A stretch of 64,000 nucleotides of DNA from Plumapathes pennacea (GCA_964036295.1 OZ038470.1:12281578-12345577), one strand, 5' to 3'. Counted from the stretch's first letter, positions 51,901-63,556 are shown. Translations and numbers: made by a program. The notes: generated by a model not told the origin, from the letters alone.

Positions 51901-53165
51901 ATACTACTGCTCGCAGGTATACAGCGTATCGAGCAGTTGAAAGTTTACTGAGGTGAAGAAATATGCTTGAATGGGATTCGAACTGAAGGTAGGTACGTTT
52001 TTATAGGTGGGGTGGGTGATTTATTTGCATTAAAACATCAAGGTCTATTAGTCCTTCAATTGGTGTTAGTAAAACAAGTGTGACCCTTCCTTTTTGAGTT
52101 ATCTGAACACTGCTTCTTTTCTATCATAATATTTTTTAACTGGAGCCTCCATGTGTAACGTTTTAAGTGATATTTTTAAAACCGCCGTAGGCGAAATTCT
52201 AGTAGTAATTGTATCGTGATTTTGTTTGGCGCAATTATGGGATTAGCATTGCTTGCGTAAGTGCGCATGTTTACTGTATAACGTTCATTTTAGAAATTAT
52301 TAGTGTTTTAAATAACAGGGATGCATCTATGTGCTGTAAAATATAGGTATTTGTTAAATTGAGAGTTGGAATAGATGCATTGACAAGGTTGTGTGTTCAT
52401 CCGCAATGCGGATCCCATAATTGCGCCAAATAGAATCACGATACAATTACTACTAGATTTTCGCCTACGGCGGTTTTAAAAAAATGCATTAAATCGTTAT
52501 GCATGCAGGTAGAATGATAAGTTAAAATTAAAACAACAACAGCAACATGAAAAAATTAAATGTAAATACTACTGCTCGCAGGTATACAGCGCATCGAGCA
52601 GTTGAAAGTTTACTGAGGTGAAGAAATATGCTTGAATGGGATTCGAACTGAAGGTAGGTACGTTTCTATAGGTGGGATGGGTGATTTATTTGCATTAAAA
52701 CTTCAAGGTCTATTAGTCCCTGTTAGTAAAACAAGTGTGACCCTTCCTTTTTGAGTTATCTGAACACTGCTGCTTTTCTATCATAATGTTTTTTAACTGC
52801 AGCCTCCATGTGTATCGTTTTAAGTGATATTTTTAAAACCGCCGTAGGCGAAATTCTAGTAGTAATTGTATCGTGATTTTGTTTGGCGCAATTATGGGAT
52901 TAGCATTGCTTGCGTAAGTGCGCATGTTTACTGTATAATGTTCATTTCAGAAATGATTTGTGTTTTAAATAACAGTAATGCGTCTATGTGCTGTAAAATA
53001 TCTGTAACTTTGTTCAACTGAGCTTTGGAATAGATGCACTGGCAATGTTGTATGTTCATCCGCAATACGGATCCCATAATTGCTCCAAACAGAATCACGA
53101 TACAATTACTACTAGATTTTCGCCTACGGCGTTTTTAAAATTTTGCACTGCAACGCTATGCATGC
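45965..53165 (+). repeat. Satellite array, about 664-bp monomers, right part
   Basis: About eleven monomers in the same orientation as the left part, with equivalent points at 46894, 47559, 48225 and 50217 (the last three steps further). Copies around 48900-50200 are almost identical to each other. The final copies (52700-53165) are more diverged and carry small deletions, as expected at an array edge. Confidence 0.92.
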
Positions 53166-53850
53166 AGGCAAAATGATAGTTTAATAAGTACCATCTGCGA
53201 ATATTTTGTTTGCAAGTATACAGCATCTTAAGCAGTTGAAAAGTTTATTGAATTGAAAAGATATCGTGCTTTAAGATCGGAACCTATGACCTCTGACTGG
53301 AGATCGAGTGCGCAACTAATTTAAATTGAGCGCTAGAATAAATGCAGTGGCAAAGCTGTTTGTTTGTCCGCAATACGGTTACCATACTTACACAAAACTT
53401 ATCAAAAAGGATTACGGACAATTTTGCGATTAGAACTCACTGTGCTTGTGATGATCGTGAGTTCCTGGGAACGAGGGTTACCGCTGACGTATTTGACCGC
53501 TGCATCGTAAATATTCGTAAACATCCGGCCATGTTTTGAGCTGGTTTTGAGGATTTTTACTTCACAGAGTCGATAAGCCTTTGATTCAGCTAGATTTCTG
53601 AAGCATGAAGGATGAGAGATGCAGGTATGAAGCCTTTTTGTGCTGTATTACACATTACTTCCTTACGTGTGCCCAAATTCACGCACAGAAATGATTAGAT
53701 CGAGTCGAGATTGTGCGAAAGCTCTAACCAGTGAAGCGTTTTGAATATCAGGATAATAAGAATAATGCCACAGTCTATTAATGTGATTGGTGAAATTAAG
53801 CTCACTTTAAATATTGGTTTATCCAGGCCCAAATCTGTAATTTCTTTCTA
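53166..53850. other. Diverged satellite-like and unassigned sequence
   Basis: 53170-53400 still shows decayed satellite phrases ('aaattgagcgctagaataaatgcagtggcaaagctg', 'ccgcaatacgg'). The rest has no recognised content. The short frame at 53342 starts within the decayed repeat and is not credible. Confidence 0.5.
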
Positions 53851-54165
53851 ATTCCATCTACTTCACTATAAAATATGAAATGATATGTATTTAATATGTA
53901 GTTTACAATATGCTTAGTTCAACCTACTCTTTATAGGAATGTTAGTTCTGTTGTTGTTGCTGTTAGGTTTATATTTAATTTAATTTAATTTAATTTGCTA
54001 TTTGTTATTGTAACATTGTATTTGCTGAGTGCGTCACCTCTGCGATGAAACACTTAATTCATCTGTTGACCCCAAGCCATTTAAGCCACTGGCTTTGGCC
54101 TTACTTCTTTATGTAAATCTTTGTGTGTCATCTAATGAATAAAATGTAAAATGTAAAATGTCAAG
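53851..54165 (+). mobile_element. Probable LINE 3' end with (ATGTAAA)n tail
   Basis: Contains a (TTTAA)n run at 53973-53996 and ends 'gaataaaatgtaaaatgtaaaatgt' (54136-54161), a short direct-repeat tail typical of CR1/L2-type LINE ends. No coding part. Confidence 0.35.
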
Positions 54166-54890
54166 GGTAAATATGTAGAGTCAGAGGGGTAAACAGAATG
54201 TACAAAACTAAAGAAAATAAATACCGAGATAATTAAAGATCAAAAAGAAGTAAATGAAGATAAATCAGAAGATGTCAATCTAGTGGTTTGTATTTTTAAG
54301 ATAATACTAGTTAAAAATATTTTCACAGTTGGGGAATATTGCTTGATCAAGAATCACAATTTCAATAATTTGAATCTGAGTAATACTTCATTACAGTGAT
54401 CTTTTTACGTATGTGTGTAATATTTCTTGCTTCCTGTGGTGTTATAGGGTAAGTACTTGAGGAAATATTGCTGGCAGAATGCACTGAAATTGCGTGTTGC
54501 AGTTGTCCTTGTTTTTTCTTTGTTGTTGTTGTTGTTAGCAAGCAAGGTTGAAATTATAAAGGTATAAAGTTTGAAGATGGGTTTGTGGGTTACAGCTTCA
54601 TTACACTATACTAAATTGGAGATTGTTGTTTTGATAGCCATAGTGAGTAGATGAGCATTGCACCTAAAAATACCACATATCCAAATAAAAATAATGTTGA
54701 TAATATATAAAAATCAAGGAAACAGGAAGAGTTAAATGTAAATGGAGCATTCAAAAGTAGCATAGCCTGTTACAAAAACAGGACTGTTCTTTGTCCTGTC
54801 AGTGACATATTCAGTAACATATCAATAATTATTCTTACTTATTTTTAAATGAATGAATAATGAGTTAATTGACAAATTTATCCTTGTTGA
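54166..54890. other. AT-rich sequence, nothing recognised
   Basis: Only a (TTG)n run near 54520-54536 stands out; no gene, no repeat family assigned. Confidence 0.4.
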
Positions 54891-54954
54891 CTATCAACCC
54901 TTTGCTAGACCAGGACTTCGTTCATTTTGTTCCTTGCCTACTACCCCTTATGGA

Positions 54955-55300
54955 AATATGCAGTCCTTTCAAAACATCATTCTGGGAAACACCTTGTCCT
55001 TTCAAACCATAAATCTGGACAAAATCATACCCAAGTTTCAAACTGTCCCTTTCCGAAACACCCTGATCTTTCAAACCACAATACATGAAATACCACTCCT
55101 TTCAGACCATCCCTCCAAGAAAACACTCTATACTAACCTTTCAAATAATTTGTTTGGGAAACACCTTTTTTTTAAACCATCCCTCTGGGAAAACAACGTG
55201 TCCTAAACCCTAGCATTTCAAATCATTCCTTTGGACCATCACTCTCTCTTCAAACCATCCCCATGGGGAAACACCAATGTTCTAACAAATCATTGGTTTG
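54955..55300 (+). repeat. Degenerate minisatellite, about 35-bp unit
   Basis: Variants of 'cctttcaaaccatccctctgggaaacacc' follow each other about nine times. The same phrase occurs in reverse complement near 62640-62830 and 63200. The open frame across it (54853-55206) is a by-product. Confidence 0.65.
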
Positions 55301-55679
55301 TGGAACATTCACATTTTCTACTGTTGATTTGACACTTTTAGAAGTCACTAAACGGTACTTTGTACTCCGTTCTATTTATTTGTAGGCCTACAAGAAGATA
55401 GAAGTCAGTGTGATTTAGGGCAGCGGGTGCAAGCCTCTTTCACTCCATAGATCCACATGTAACGGTTCTGGTTACTTTTGGGTTGGACATCCTGATACCT
55501 TCTGAAGAATCTTGTTCTGTTCATGTGGTGGCAAGGTGAGGGCTGCTATTTGGTTACTATTTAAAAATATATTTTATATCTGAGTGTAATTTAAATTGTA
55601 GTTTTTATTCAGATCTTGATCTTGTGTTAAACATTGGTTTGTGATACACCTGTACTGATACACCAGATAGAGACACGCA

Positions 55680-55720
55680 GAAAGAAAGAAAGAAGAAAGA
55701 AAGAAAGAAAGAAAGAAACA
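55680..55720. repeat. (GAAA)n microsatellite
   Basis: About 40 bp of AAAG repeats on the + strand. Confidence 0.85.
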
Positions 55721-55874
55721 ATTGATTTGATCTTGCGACCGTTGCGATTACAGTCGAAGCTCTCTGGGTGAACACTCTCGTAAGCAGACAGCTCTTCTTA
55801 CGGACGCCATAACAGCCGGTCAACACTTTAAAGACCTGTATGAACACTTTAGAAGCGGTTTGTAAATTTGAGTT

Positions 55875-56128
55875 AGACCACCCCTCCCCTAAATTGTTGA
55901 AGTATATGTGGAAGTGGATACGCGGATACGCAGTGGAATTAGACCACCCCTCCCCTTAAGTTTTTGAAGTATATGTGAAAGTGGATACGCGGAAACGCGG
56001 ATACGCAGTGGGGTTAGACCACCCTTCCCCCTAAGTTATTGACTTTATATAATACTTCAAAAAGTTAGGGGAGGGGTGGTCTGACTTAACCGCGTATCCG
56101 CCTATCCGGATACGCAGACAGCCCTTCT
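55875..56128. repeat. Tandem plus inverted repeat ('gaccacccctcccc' family)
   Basis: Two to three direct copies of 'ttagaccacccctcccc..aagttnttgaagtatatgtg.aagtggatacgcgg' are followed at about 56044-56125 by the reverse complement ('acttcaaaaagttaggggaggggtggtctg ... cgcgtatccgc'). Can fold into a long hairpin. Non-coding. Confidence 0.6.
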
Positions 56129-57040
56129 GGAAGTGCGGGGTATTTCGTAGTTTAGCCAGTCGTTCTTTATCGCAAGAGGGCCATCTTCAATACTTTTGCA
56201 AGACTAGAAATATCCTGAACATGCGTACATTGCGTAAATATTGTCCCACATGAATCCATCTGGTTTTATTAATCAACAAAAAGTACATGAACTTGTTTCG
56301 TGCGCGAGTTTCCCAAATCGTACATTCCATTTTCGAGCGGTTTTCGATCAGAGTGGCTCTTTATAAGACGAGAAATATCCTTAAGGTGCTCATTTTGCAT
56401 TTATTTAGTTTATGATCAACATATAATCTACATTTTTGGTTCATTTGGGTGATTTTCCCTACCAGATTTCACGAGATTGAGAGATAATTACGATTCGTAT
56501 TTGAATAAGTCTTTTTGCGAGAGTTCAAGGGCGCCGCGTGACGCGGGTTCGGAAGGTTGTAGCCACGTTAAGGATCGGTTTTAATGGCCCAGACACTCTG
56601 TTCTTCCTTATAAACTCTGAGCAGATTTGATGGAGAGGTAAAATATTGGCTTGATTGAGACGTGCGTCGTAAGACAGATCATGCCCGTCGCTGCACGGCT
56701 TCGATGCTATCGCTTAGATATTGAGGTATCGCGGCACAGACAGGAGCAGCGCACTCTAGATACAAGCTCTTTAGGACAGTAGCCAGCTCTACGCAATTGC
56801 CTAAAAATATGGAGGAGTTTAAATGCTTTCATATTAAGGTACTCACAATGTGTTTTCACAGAGTATGTACTTACATCAAAATTCGACTTCAATTTAAAAT
56901 ATTAGGGTAAAAAATTTGCTTATATCTTTGGAACCGATGAAATTAAAGAGCCACGACTAAATTATTTGGCGAGCGCGTACGTTTTTAGTTTGTTTACTAC
57001 GACGTACGGCTTGCTGTTCTTTTATCAGTTCCCAGCATAT
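56129..57040. other. Unassigned sequence
   Basis: No coding signal or repeat recognised in about 900 bp. Confidence 0.35.
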
Positions 57041-57044
57041 CAAG

Positions 57045-57540
57045 TGTACACTTCTTTTGTTTCGAACAATAGAAAATTTTGCTTCGAACAAAAGAAATTT
57101 CTATTTTAAACAAAAGAAAAACCAAACTCGCACGCCGAAACCTATTATTATTAGACGTTTTGCTGATGCAGTCCCCGCTGGAGTTTATTGTCTCGTAGCA
57201 TTTGGTTCTTTTGTATCAAGCATACAGTTCTTTTGTTTCGAGCAATAGAAAATTTTGCTTCGAACAAAAGAAACTTCTATTTTGAACAAAAGAAATACCA
57301 AACTCGCACGCCGAAACCTATTATTATTAGACGTTTTGCTGCTGCAGTCCCCGCTGTAGTTTATTGTCTCCTAGCATTTGGTTCTTTTGTATCAAGCATA
57401 CAGTTCTTTTGTTTCGAACAATAGAAAATTTTGCTTCGAACAAAAGAAACTTCTTTTTCGAACAAAAGAAATACCAAACTCGCATGCCGAAACCTATTAT
57501 TATTAGACGTTTTGCTGATGCGGTCCTTTTGTCTTTTTAA
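57045..57540 (+). repeat. Tandem repeat, 177-bp unit, three copies
   Basis: 'tttgtttcga(a/g)caatagaaaatttt' starts at about 57056, 57233 and 57410. Each unit is rich in TTCGAACAAAAGAAA and its complement TTCTTTTGTTTCGAA, so it forms many small hairpins. The similar short frames in the three copies are repeat-derived. Confidence 0.8.
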
Positions 57541-57805
57541 GTTGTGTTGTGGGATTTGCATACGGGCCAGCTCGATATTGGCTTTCCATGTGGCTGTCGT
57601 TTACGACCTGAGAGTGATATTCCTGCAATTGTGGACCTCTACGAGCGATTTCTATCGTTCCATACTCCTCTAAACTAGTGTATCGTGCAGTACGGATCTC
57701 TGGCCAGGATGAGTGAGCAGGAAAACGACGTAGAATCGTATCATTAGCAAGAAAGGGATCTCTCTCCAACGGCATGTTTGGTACGGGACGAGTTTCCCTG
57801 TGAAG
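57503..57805 (-). CDS. Candidate terminal exon of an unknown gene
   Basis: On the - strand an acceptor-like TTCCTTCACAG (about 57795) opens a frame of about 95 codons with balanced composition (PLERDPFLANDTILRRFP, YTSLEEYGTIEIARRGP), ending KGPHQQNV and a stop at 57503. It looks more protein-like than neighbouring frames but matches no family I know, and no upstream exon was found. The last codons overlap the 177-bp repeat. Confidence 0.3.
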   Translation of the reverse strand, partial: LHRETRPVPNMPLERDPFLANDTILRRFPAHSSWPEIRTARYTSLEEYGTIEIARRGPQLQEYHSQVVNDSHMESQYRAGPYANPTTQLKKTKGPHQQNV

Positions 57806-58610
57806 GAATCATTTCTCTCTGCTCTCTACTGAACGCCCTCTTTCATAACTCCGTCGAACCAGCTCATTGGAGCCCGGAGGCAGTTTACTGATGACATATT
57901 GTACCCGCTACTGACAACATGTCGCGGAACAGTATTTTATGTTCAAACAACGCCAAGAGGCTGTAGGAATTGATGGAAGTGTTCATGGCAGCAGTATGAA
58001 GTTATGAGATGGGCTGCGTTGATTTTTCACTACAAGAGGGACAATTGGGCAGCGTTTGGTGCTGATTAAAGGAGATATTTGATTGCGAGCGAACACTCGG
58101 ACACTTGGATAAATGTGTTTTGTAGGACGAAGCGGCCGTGTTGCGTGAATATCTCGCTACTTAAAATTAGAGCAGGTTGGTAAACTTGTGCTGATTGTTA
58201 TACTGGTCACTTTTGCTGTTAAATGTTTATTTTGAAGCGGGTAGCGCCGAATGCAATGTTATTTAAGGACTTGTACACTTGGAAGTTTTTCGAAGTGTGG
58301 CTTGTTGTCATTGCTGTAACTGGTCTGTAGCTAATAAATGATGTTACTTTATACATGCGTGTACCTCTTGTGTCGGATTTTGTAGTGGTGAGCCGATAAT
58401 TATTGTGAAAAGACTTGTATTTTTTTGAGCAGTTGTCGTAAATTTTGGAAGACATTTTCGTTGGTAAACAATAAGTTTTTTATGCTAATGTTATTCCAAA
58501 ATATTAATGAAGCTCTCAGCCAATCAGAAGGCCGGAAATTAATTGGTTGCCATGGCAACGGGGCATTTTAGCTGAAAATGGGCCAAAATTCGTTAATGAG
58601 ATGCTAATGA
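57806..58610. other. Unassigned sequence upstream of the candidate exon
   Basis: No supported exon on either strand; moderate GC, no repeat recognised. Confidence 0.35.
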
Positions 58611-58624
58611 GCTAGTTGGCACTA

Positions 58625-58665
58625 GTGCGCATGCGCGGTGTATATAATACGCATGCGCAGTGTAT
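58625..58665. promoter_or_regulatory. Pair of NRF-1-like sites with TATATAA between them
   Basis: GTGCGCATGCGCGG (about 58625) and ACGCATGCGCAGTG (about 58650) are close to the NRF-1 palindrome TGCGCATGCGCA and lie about 25 bp apart with TATATAATA between. They suggest a promoter, but no gene start was found on either side; they might also belong to a repeat. Confidence 0.45.
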
Positions 58666-58789
58666 ATATTATTTTGGTTTTTAATTTATTCATTTTTTTG
58701 ATTAATATTCATTTTGATTTAATAGTTTCTTTTGTTGCAGCTTTCCTTGTTGTCCAGGTTCCAGTGATCACTGGTACCCTTCCCTCTCA

Positions 58790-59000
58790 GGGAGGGTATC
58801 AGGACTCCCTTTGCCGTGAGTCCTGACCAGTACTCTCTCACAGGGCACTGACAGGTTCTTTCTAGGGTCCCCCTTCCGTAAGTCCTGTCTTGCAGAGCAA
58901 TGACAGGTCCCCTTCCAGGGTCCCCCTTCCAGAAGTCCTGAGCAGTACCTCCCCCTGAGAGTTATGACAGGCCCCAGGTAAGGGTGTCCCCCCAAGAGAA
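58790..59000 (+). repeat. Degenerate tandem repeat, 53-60-bp unit
   Basis: 'aagtcctg...agtac/caga..gcaatgacaggtcccc..tccagggtcccccttcc' recurs three to four times (AGTCCTG at 58819, 58881, 58934). Non-coding. Confidence 0.6.
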
Positions 59001-59261
59001 CTTCGACAAGAGTCCCCCACAGTGGAGTTCTTCCTATCGAGATGTCCTCGAGAGGCAAAACCCCGGCACTCCAGCATCAGGCTTTCAGTATTCATCACTA
59101 AGCCTTCAGCGTCGGTGAACCGGCGGTTTAAAGTTCGGCGAAAGAGCGAACAAATTCTGGCCTTATTGCTAGCGCTCGCCTTGCACATGTGGGACTATGG
59201 ATGACGTCAAAAGAAAGAGTAGTGCGCATGCGTATGAGTGGGAGAAAAAAGAAAAAGAAAG

Positions 59262-59336
59262 AGCCAAGATTCGAACCTCGAACCTTCGCCTTAGACGCTG
59301 GGCGTCCTACCGACTGTGCTATTGGATCACTTGATG
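59262..59336 (-). mobile_element. tRNA-derived SINE head or tRNA pseudogene
   Basis: On the - strand it contains TAGCACAGTCGGTAGGACG (A box-like) and AAGGTTCGAGGTTCGAATC (B box-like), with spacing similar to a tRNA. The anticodon stem does not fold well, so it is not called a functional tRNA. Confidence 0.5.
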
Positions 59337-59526
59337 TGTACCATGTTCAAATTTGTTGTTATATAGAATAGAAATCAAAGTTCTTTCTTGAAACGGCGTT
59401 TGAACCTGTGACCTCCACCTTAGAAACTGTGCGTTTTGCTCCTCCCTGTTCAGATTTGTAATTTAATGTACGCACTAACGCGGGAGCGGAGTGCGAGAGC
59501 TTTGATTGAATTAAAGGGAGTAAAAT

Positions 59527-59582
59527 TAAAAAAAAAAAAAAAAAAAAAAGAAAAGAAAAAAAAAAAAAAGAAAAAAGAAAAG

Positions 59583-59613
<31 letters not shown>

Positions 59614-59626
59614 AAAAAGAGGAAGA
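59527..59626. repeat. A-rich simple repeat (A)nG
   Basis: About 100 bp of A runs broken by single G. The frame encoding Lys/Glu tracts across it is spurious. Confidence 0.9.
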
Positions 59627-59634
59627 TTGAATCA

Positions 59635-59712
59635 GCGTTTGAACCAGTGACCTCCACCTTAGAACTGTGCGTTTAGCCGACTGTGCTATCGAACCATTCG
59701 ATATCCTCGATG
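59635..59712 (-). mobile_element. Second tRNA-like fragment
   Basis: On the - strand TAGCACAGTCGGCTAAACG (A box-like) is followed by GGTCACTGGTTCAAACGC (B box-like). A related partial copy is at 59390-59445. Together with the one at 59262 they look like members of one tRNA-derived family. Confidence 0.5.
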
Positions 59713-59714
59713 TT

Positions 59715-59865
59715 CAGATTTATAATTTAATGTACGCACTAACGCGGGAGCGGAAGCGGTAACCGCTACCGAACTAACGCGAGAGCAGGAGCGGTAACTA
59801 AGTCCTGTACTTACAGGGAGACTAGTGCGGGAGCAGGAGCGGTAACCGGTTAAAGGTTGCAGTTC
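59715..59865 (+). repeat. 'acgcgggagcgg' short repeats
   Basis: Phrases of the type 'taacgcgggagcgg(aa)gcggtaac' recur at about 59475, 59738, 59775 and 59825, ending in a B-box-like GGTTGCAGTTCGAATCC. Probably debris of the tRNA-like elements. Confidence 0.4.
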
Positions 59866-60744
59866 GAATCCTCATTCCTACTGTTTTGTTTTTTCTTTTT
59901 TTCTTTATTCATTTTTTGCGCTTTCACGAGGCCTTCCTCAATGAGCTAAATATTTTAATTATTATTGTTGCGGGAGTGCGAGCAGGGGATGGTCTGGATG
60001 AAGGTACGAGTGACGGTTATTCTATTTGAGTCAGTGAATCAGCAAATGTTTTCGTCACAAGATTTTATTGTATTTTCATACAGGAACGATACTACGAGAC
60101 ATGTTTGAAAGTAGCCACCATAAATTATCACAAAATATAAGTACTTTTTTACTGAAATATCTGTTTAAATACTGAAATAATTCAACAAGTACATGGGCAA
60201 ATTATATGCTGCAGTGGGATAAAGTGACAGAGAATAAAGGAGCAGTCCTAAAACAACATCACAACTGGGCGCTAGGTGGCTCCAAATAAACTTGTAACAG
60301 TTCAGTCCTACAAATAATAAACACAACAGCAATCAGTAAGAGCTTACAAACCTATTGAAAGTTCTCGGTAGTGAGTTTTTCTTCATAACAGGCTTACTTT
60401 GCCCTTCAAATGTACCATAAAGTACTTGACAGTGTTCCCTCGCTCGCAATACCTCCTTAATAATTAACATAGTTATATGTCACCATCACAGAGTTGTACA
60501 ATGGTCCTATCACAGTGAAAAACAATTAGATACTGTCTTTATCCCATACATTGTCAATCTGTCTTGAACAGATGCTGCTGTCTCATGGCTAGATGTCCGT
60601 TTTGACTTTGTTTCTTTCAGCAGTTATGTCCAGTAACTCTTGGTTTGGAGTGTTCTATATTTAACTTGAAACATGCTGTTGAGTTTCTAGTTAGCACTGG
60701 TTCAACTCTGCGACTGAAGAGGACCTGAAGAGAATCTGAAGAGA

Positions 60745-61240
60745 AGAAGATTTTTTTTTAGACATTGACAAGATAAGCGATTATCAGATTAGGTCAAAAT
60801 ATGGTAAGGCTATAGCCTAAGCTTTTTTACCAAAATTTAAATACTCTTGAAACTTTTAGGAAACCTTCCTGATACTATTAGAAGACTTCTTGCTTCCTTT
60901 TTTGTCTTATTTTTTTATCAGCCACTGACAAGATAAAGGGACTATAAGATTAGTTGAAAATCATGGTATTTTTTTAAGGCTATAGCCCATGCTTTTTTTA
61001 ACATCATTTAACTCTTGAAGCTTCCAGGAAAACTTCCTGGGACTATTACACAACTTTTTGCTATACATTTCTCTTTTTTTTTTCCAGCTGTGGATGAGAT
61101 ATAGCAATTATCAGATTAGGCCAAAAAATGGTAAGACAAAAAAAAAAAAAAAAAAAAAAAAAAAACTATTACAACAAGACTTTTTGGTATTTGTTTTATT
61201 TTTCTTCAGCTGTTGATGAGGACTAGTGTTTAAATGCATT
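60745..61240 (+). repeat. Tandem repeat, about 165-bp unit, three copies
   Basis: '(g)acaagataa.g.attatcagattaggtcaaaatatggtaaggctatagcc' recurs at about 60768, 60925 and 61090. The third unit is cut by a poly(A) run at 61138-61165. Confidence 0.65.
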
Positions 61241-62500
61241 TATCAGTCATCATCTTCTATTTCAGACTCTTATATGCACTATTGTATCTTTTTTAAACAA
61301 AGCCAAAGTGTGTTTTAAATTATTATTGGTGGCCACTTTATTAATAGGGGTAAATACAATAGGAGGAACCTTACTGGAACAGCCAGAAGGTGATTGTGGT
61401 CGCTCAACAGGGATTATACTTTTAGTGTTACACCCGGACAATAGATTCAGGCTGCTAAATAGGGGTTCAACTGTATTATACAGTAGACACAAAGCACTTT
61501 TGTTTGGGAGGCTCTGTGAAACTTCATCAGACAAAAAATGTCCATGAAGATATCAAAATTGAACTTGGTAACACATTTGAACAAACAACAAATTGATATT
61601 GGTTGTAAGAACAAGAAGTTCCACAGAGCCTTCCTGGGTATGAAGTACAATATATTGCAGTCTAACTTAATTTAACATTTTCCTGTATAAGTAGCTTGCG
61701 TGAGGTGCTCTGACCTGTATACATGTGCAGTAAATTTAATTAGCTTGTGTGAGCAAAAAGTGGCTAGATACAGTAGCTGCCAAGAATGGGCTAGAAAACA
61801 CATGCACTGCACTGTTTCAACTGGAATGATGAGATTTCCATCACAGACATGACAAAAGCAATTAAGGTACCACAAATAACCTTGAATATGTGGGATTGAC
61901 CAAATAATCAATCAACCTTGGGTATGACCAAATACTCTTGTTTGCTAGGAATGTGACTCATGATATACTTGTATTTTATGCAATTAAAAAAAAAAAACAA
62001 TTAATGCTCTTAAGAACTTATTCAACTAAGCACCATGATACACTGCAACTAAAATTTCACTTTTCCTGCAAAAATTGAAAGACATGTGTCTTATAATGAA
62101 TCGTCTAATTAATTATACATCAAATTCACAAACTGCAGAGATAGTGTATCGGATCATTAGTTACTTTGCAAATGTTTAAGCTACAACAATCTAATTTCTC
62201 AAGATTTCTAATTTTGGGATGGCTTCCAAATCACACAATACAACTTTCTTGTAAGTTGATACAGCTGGAACGCTTTAAAATAAAGGAAGGTATGCTATAT
62301 GAATACAGTCTATAGTAAAAGGCTCCTATGTGAAGTTAGGATAAAATGCTTTACTTGTGTTATGTACCAATAGGTGTTGATATGAGTTCTTAATTTCAGC
62401 CACAAACAAGTGATCAAATCTGGCAGATCTCACCTTGCCACACATGTTGACCACATGAACAAAATATAAATTCTTTTCAGCAGATTTGACAACTGTCCAA
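61241..62500. other. AT-rich sequence, nothing recognised
   Basis: No supported exon, RNA or repeat family; short frames on both strands look random. Confidence 0.35.
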
Positions 62501-62629
62501 CCCAACCATTATCAGGATCTTTGAGGGGACTGTGGAGTGAAAAAGGCTTACGCATGCCCATGGATATGGATGTCTATCCTGTTGAAGACAACAAAATGAA
62601 CAGATTACTCTTGTGTCACATCAACAGAG

Positions 62630-62845
62630 GAAAAATGGGTGTTTCACAAAGCAATGATTTGAAAGGACAGGGGATTGTTTCCAAAAATAAATAGATGGTT
62701 TGTATATAGGGGAAAGGGACAAGTTTAATAATTTAGAAGGACAGGGCGCTCCCAAAGGACTGAGTTAAAAAGAAATATTAGGACATTTTCTACCCAGAAA
62801 GATGCATGGTTTAAAAGAAGAGGGAGTTTTGCAAACAATGTATTG
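62630..62845 (-). repeat. Degenerate minisatellite, inverted relative to 54955-55300
   Basis: 'gtgtttcacaaagcaatgatttgaaaggacaggggattgtttcc' and later variants are the reverse complement of the 'cctttcaaaccatccctctgggaaacacc' unit. A further piece is near 63180-63245. Confidence 0.55.
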
Positions 62846-63064
62846 AAAGGGTATCGTGTTCCCTGACCAGCACAGCCAGCTGACTGCTGTAAAATATTAT
62901 TATTATTATTAATACCTGCAGGTTTAATCTCTCATCAGAGATCTTGTTTCCTTTCTCCAGTACGACAAATGTATCCTGAAATTGAACCAATTTGAAAACA
63001 AATTTTAAAAGCATAGAGAATTGATTTTAAATAAATACTGAAATTCAGGATTATTTTTTAAGAA

Positions 63065-63128
63065 ACATTTGTTCACTATTTATGTTGAAAATAATTATTA
63101 TTTTTAATATAAATAGTGAACAAATGTT
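63065..63128. repeat. Inverted repeat, about 21-bp perfect arms
   Basis: AACATTTGTTCACTATTTAT and, after a 24-nt AT-rich loop, ATAAATAGTGAACAAATGTT. Could be a small foldback element. Confidence 0.7.
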
Positions 63129-63556
63129 GTTTGTCACAGGGGCAAATATTGTTTCTCAGCAGAAGAGGTCGACAGGCATGCATCTGATTCCCAGAATAAT
63201 GAATAATGTGGGTTTGAAAGGACAAGATCATATTTCCCTGGCAGATAAATAATAATCTGCTGGAAAGAATACAGTACAGTATGCGCAGATGTCAAAATAT
63301 CATCAACATTTCGGGGACCTGTATAAACTGTTGCTTCAGTGCTAAGAAAATATCCAGCATTAGCAAGCAACTTTAAATCGAAACTTCAAACATCGAACCT
63401 TGAAATTCTGGTATGCTCTTATTGGTACCTTTTAGGATACTAAACCCATTGTTCGGAGTGATCAAGTCCCATTTTGTCGCTCAGGTTCTTACAGAAATAC
63501 CACACAGATGCAAAATATTTGCCGGGTAGATTTCTCAGATTGCTCATTAAACGATT

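Noticed and set aside
26180-53165. CRISPR-like array
   Set aside because: The repeat unit is about 664 bp and nearly all of it is conserved; there are no short repeats with unique spacers, and the sequence is plainly animal.
54853-55206. 117-codon frame
   Set aside because: Runs along a degenerate minisatellite; the repeated phrases follow DNA periodicity and no domain is visible.
59436-59630. Lys/Glu-rich frame
   Set aside because: Translation of an (A)nG simple repeat.
61308-61547. 79-codon frame (MCFKLLLVATLLIGVNT...) as a secreted peptide
   Set aside because: The start resembles a signal peptide, but there is no Kozak context, no cysteine framework downstream and an overlapping opposite-strand frame of equal length; chance is likelier.
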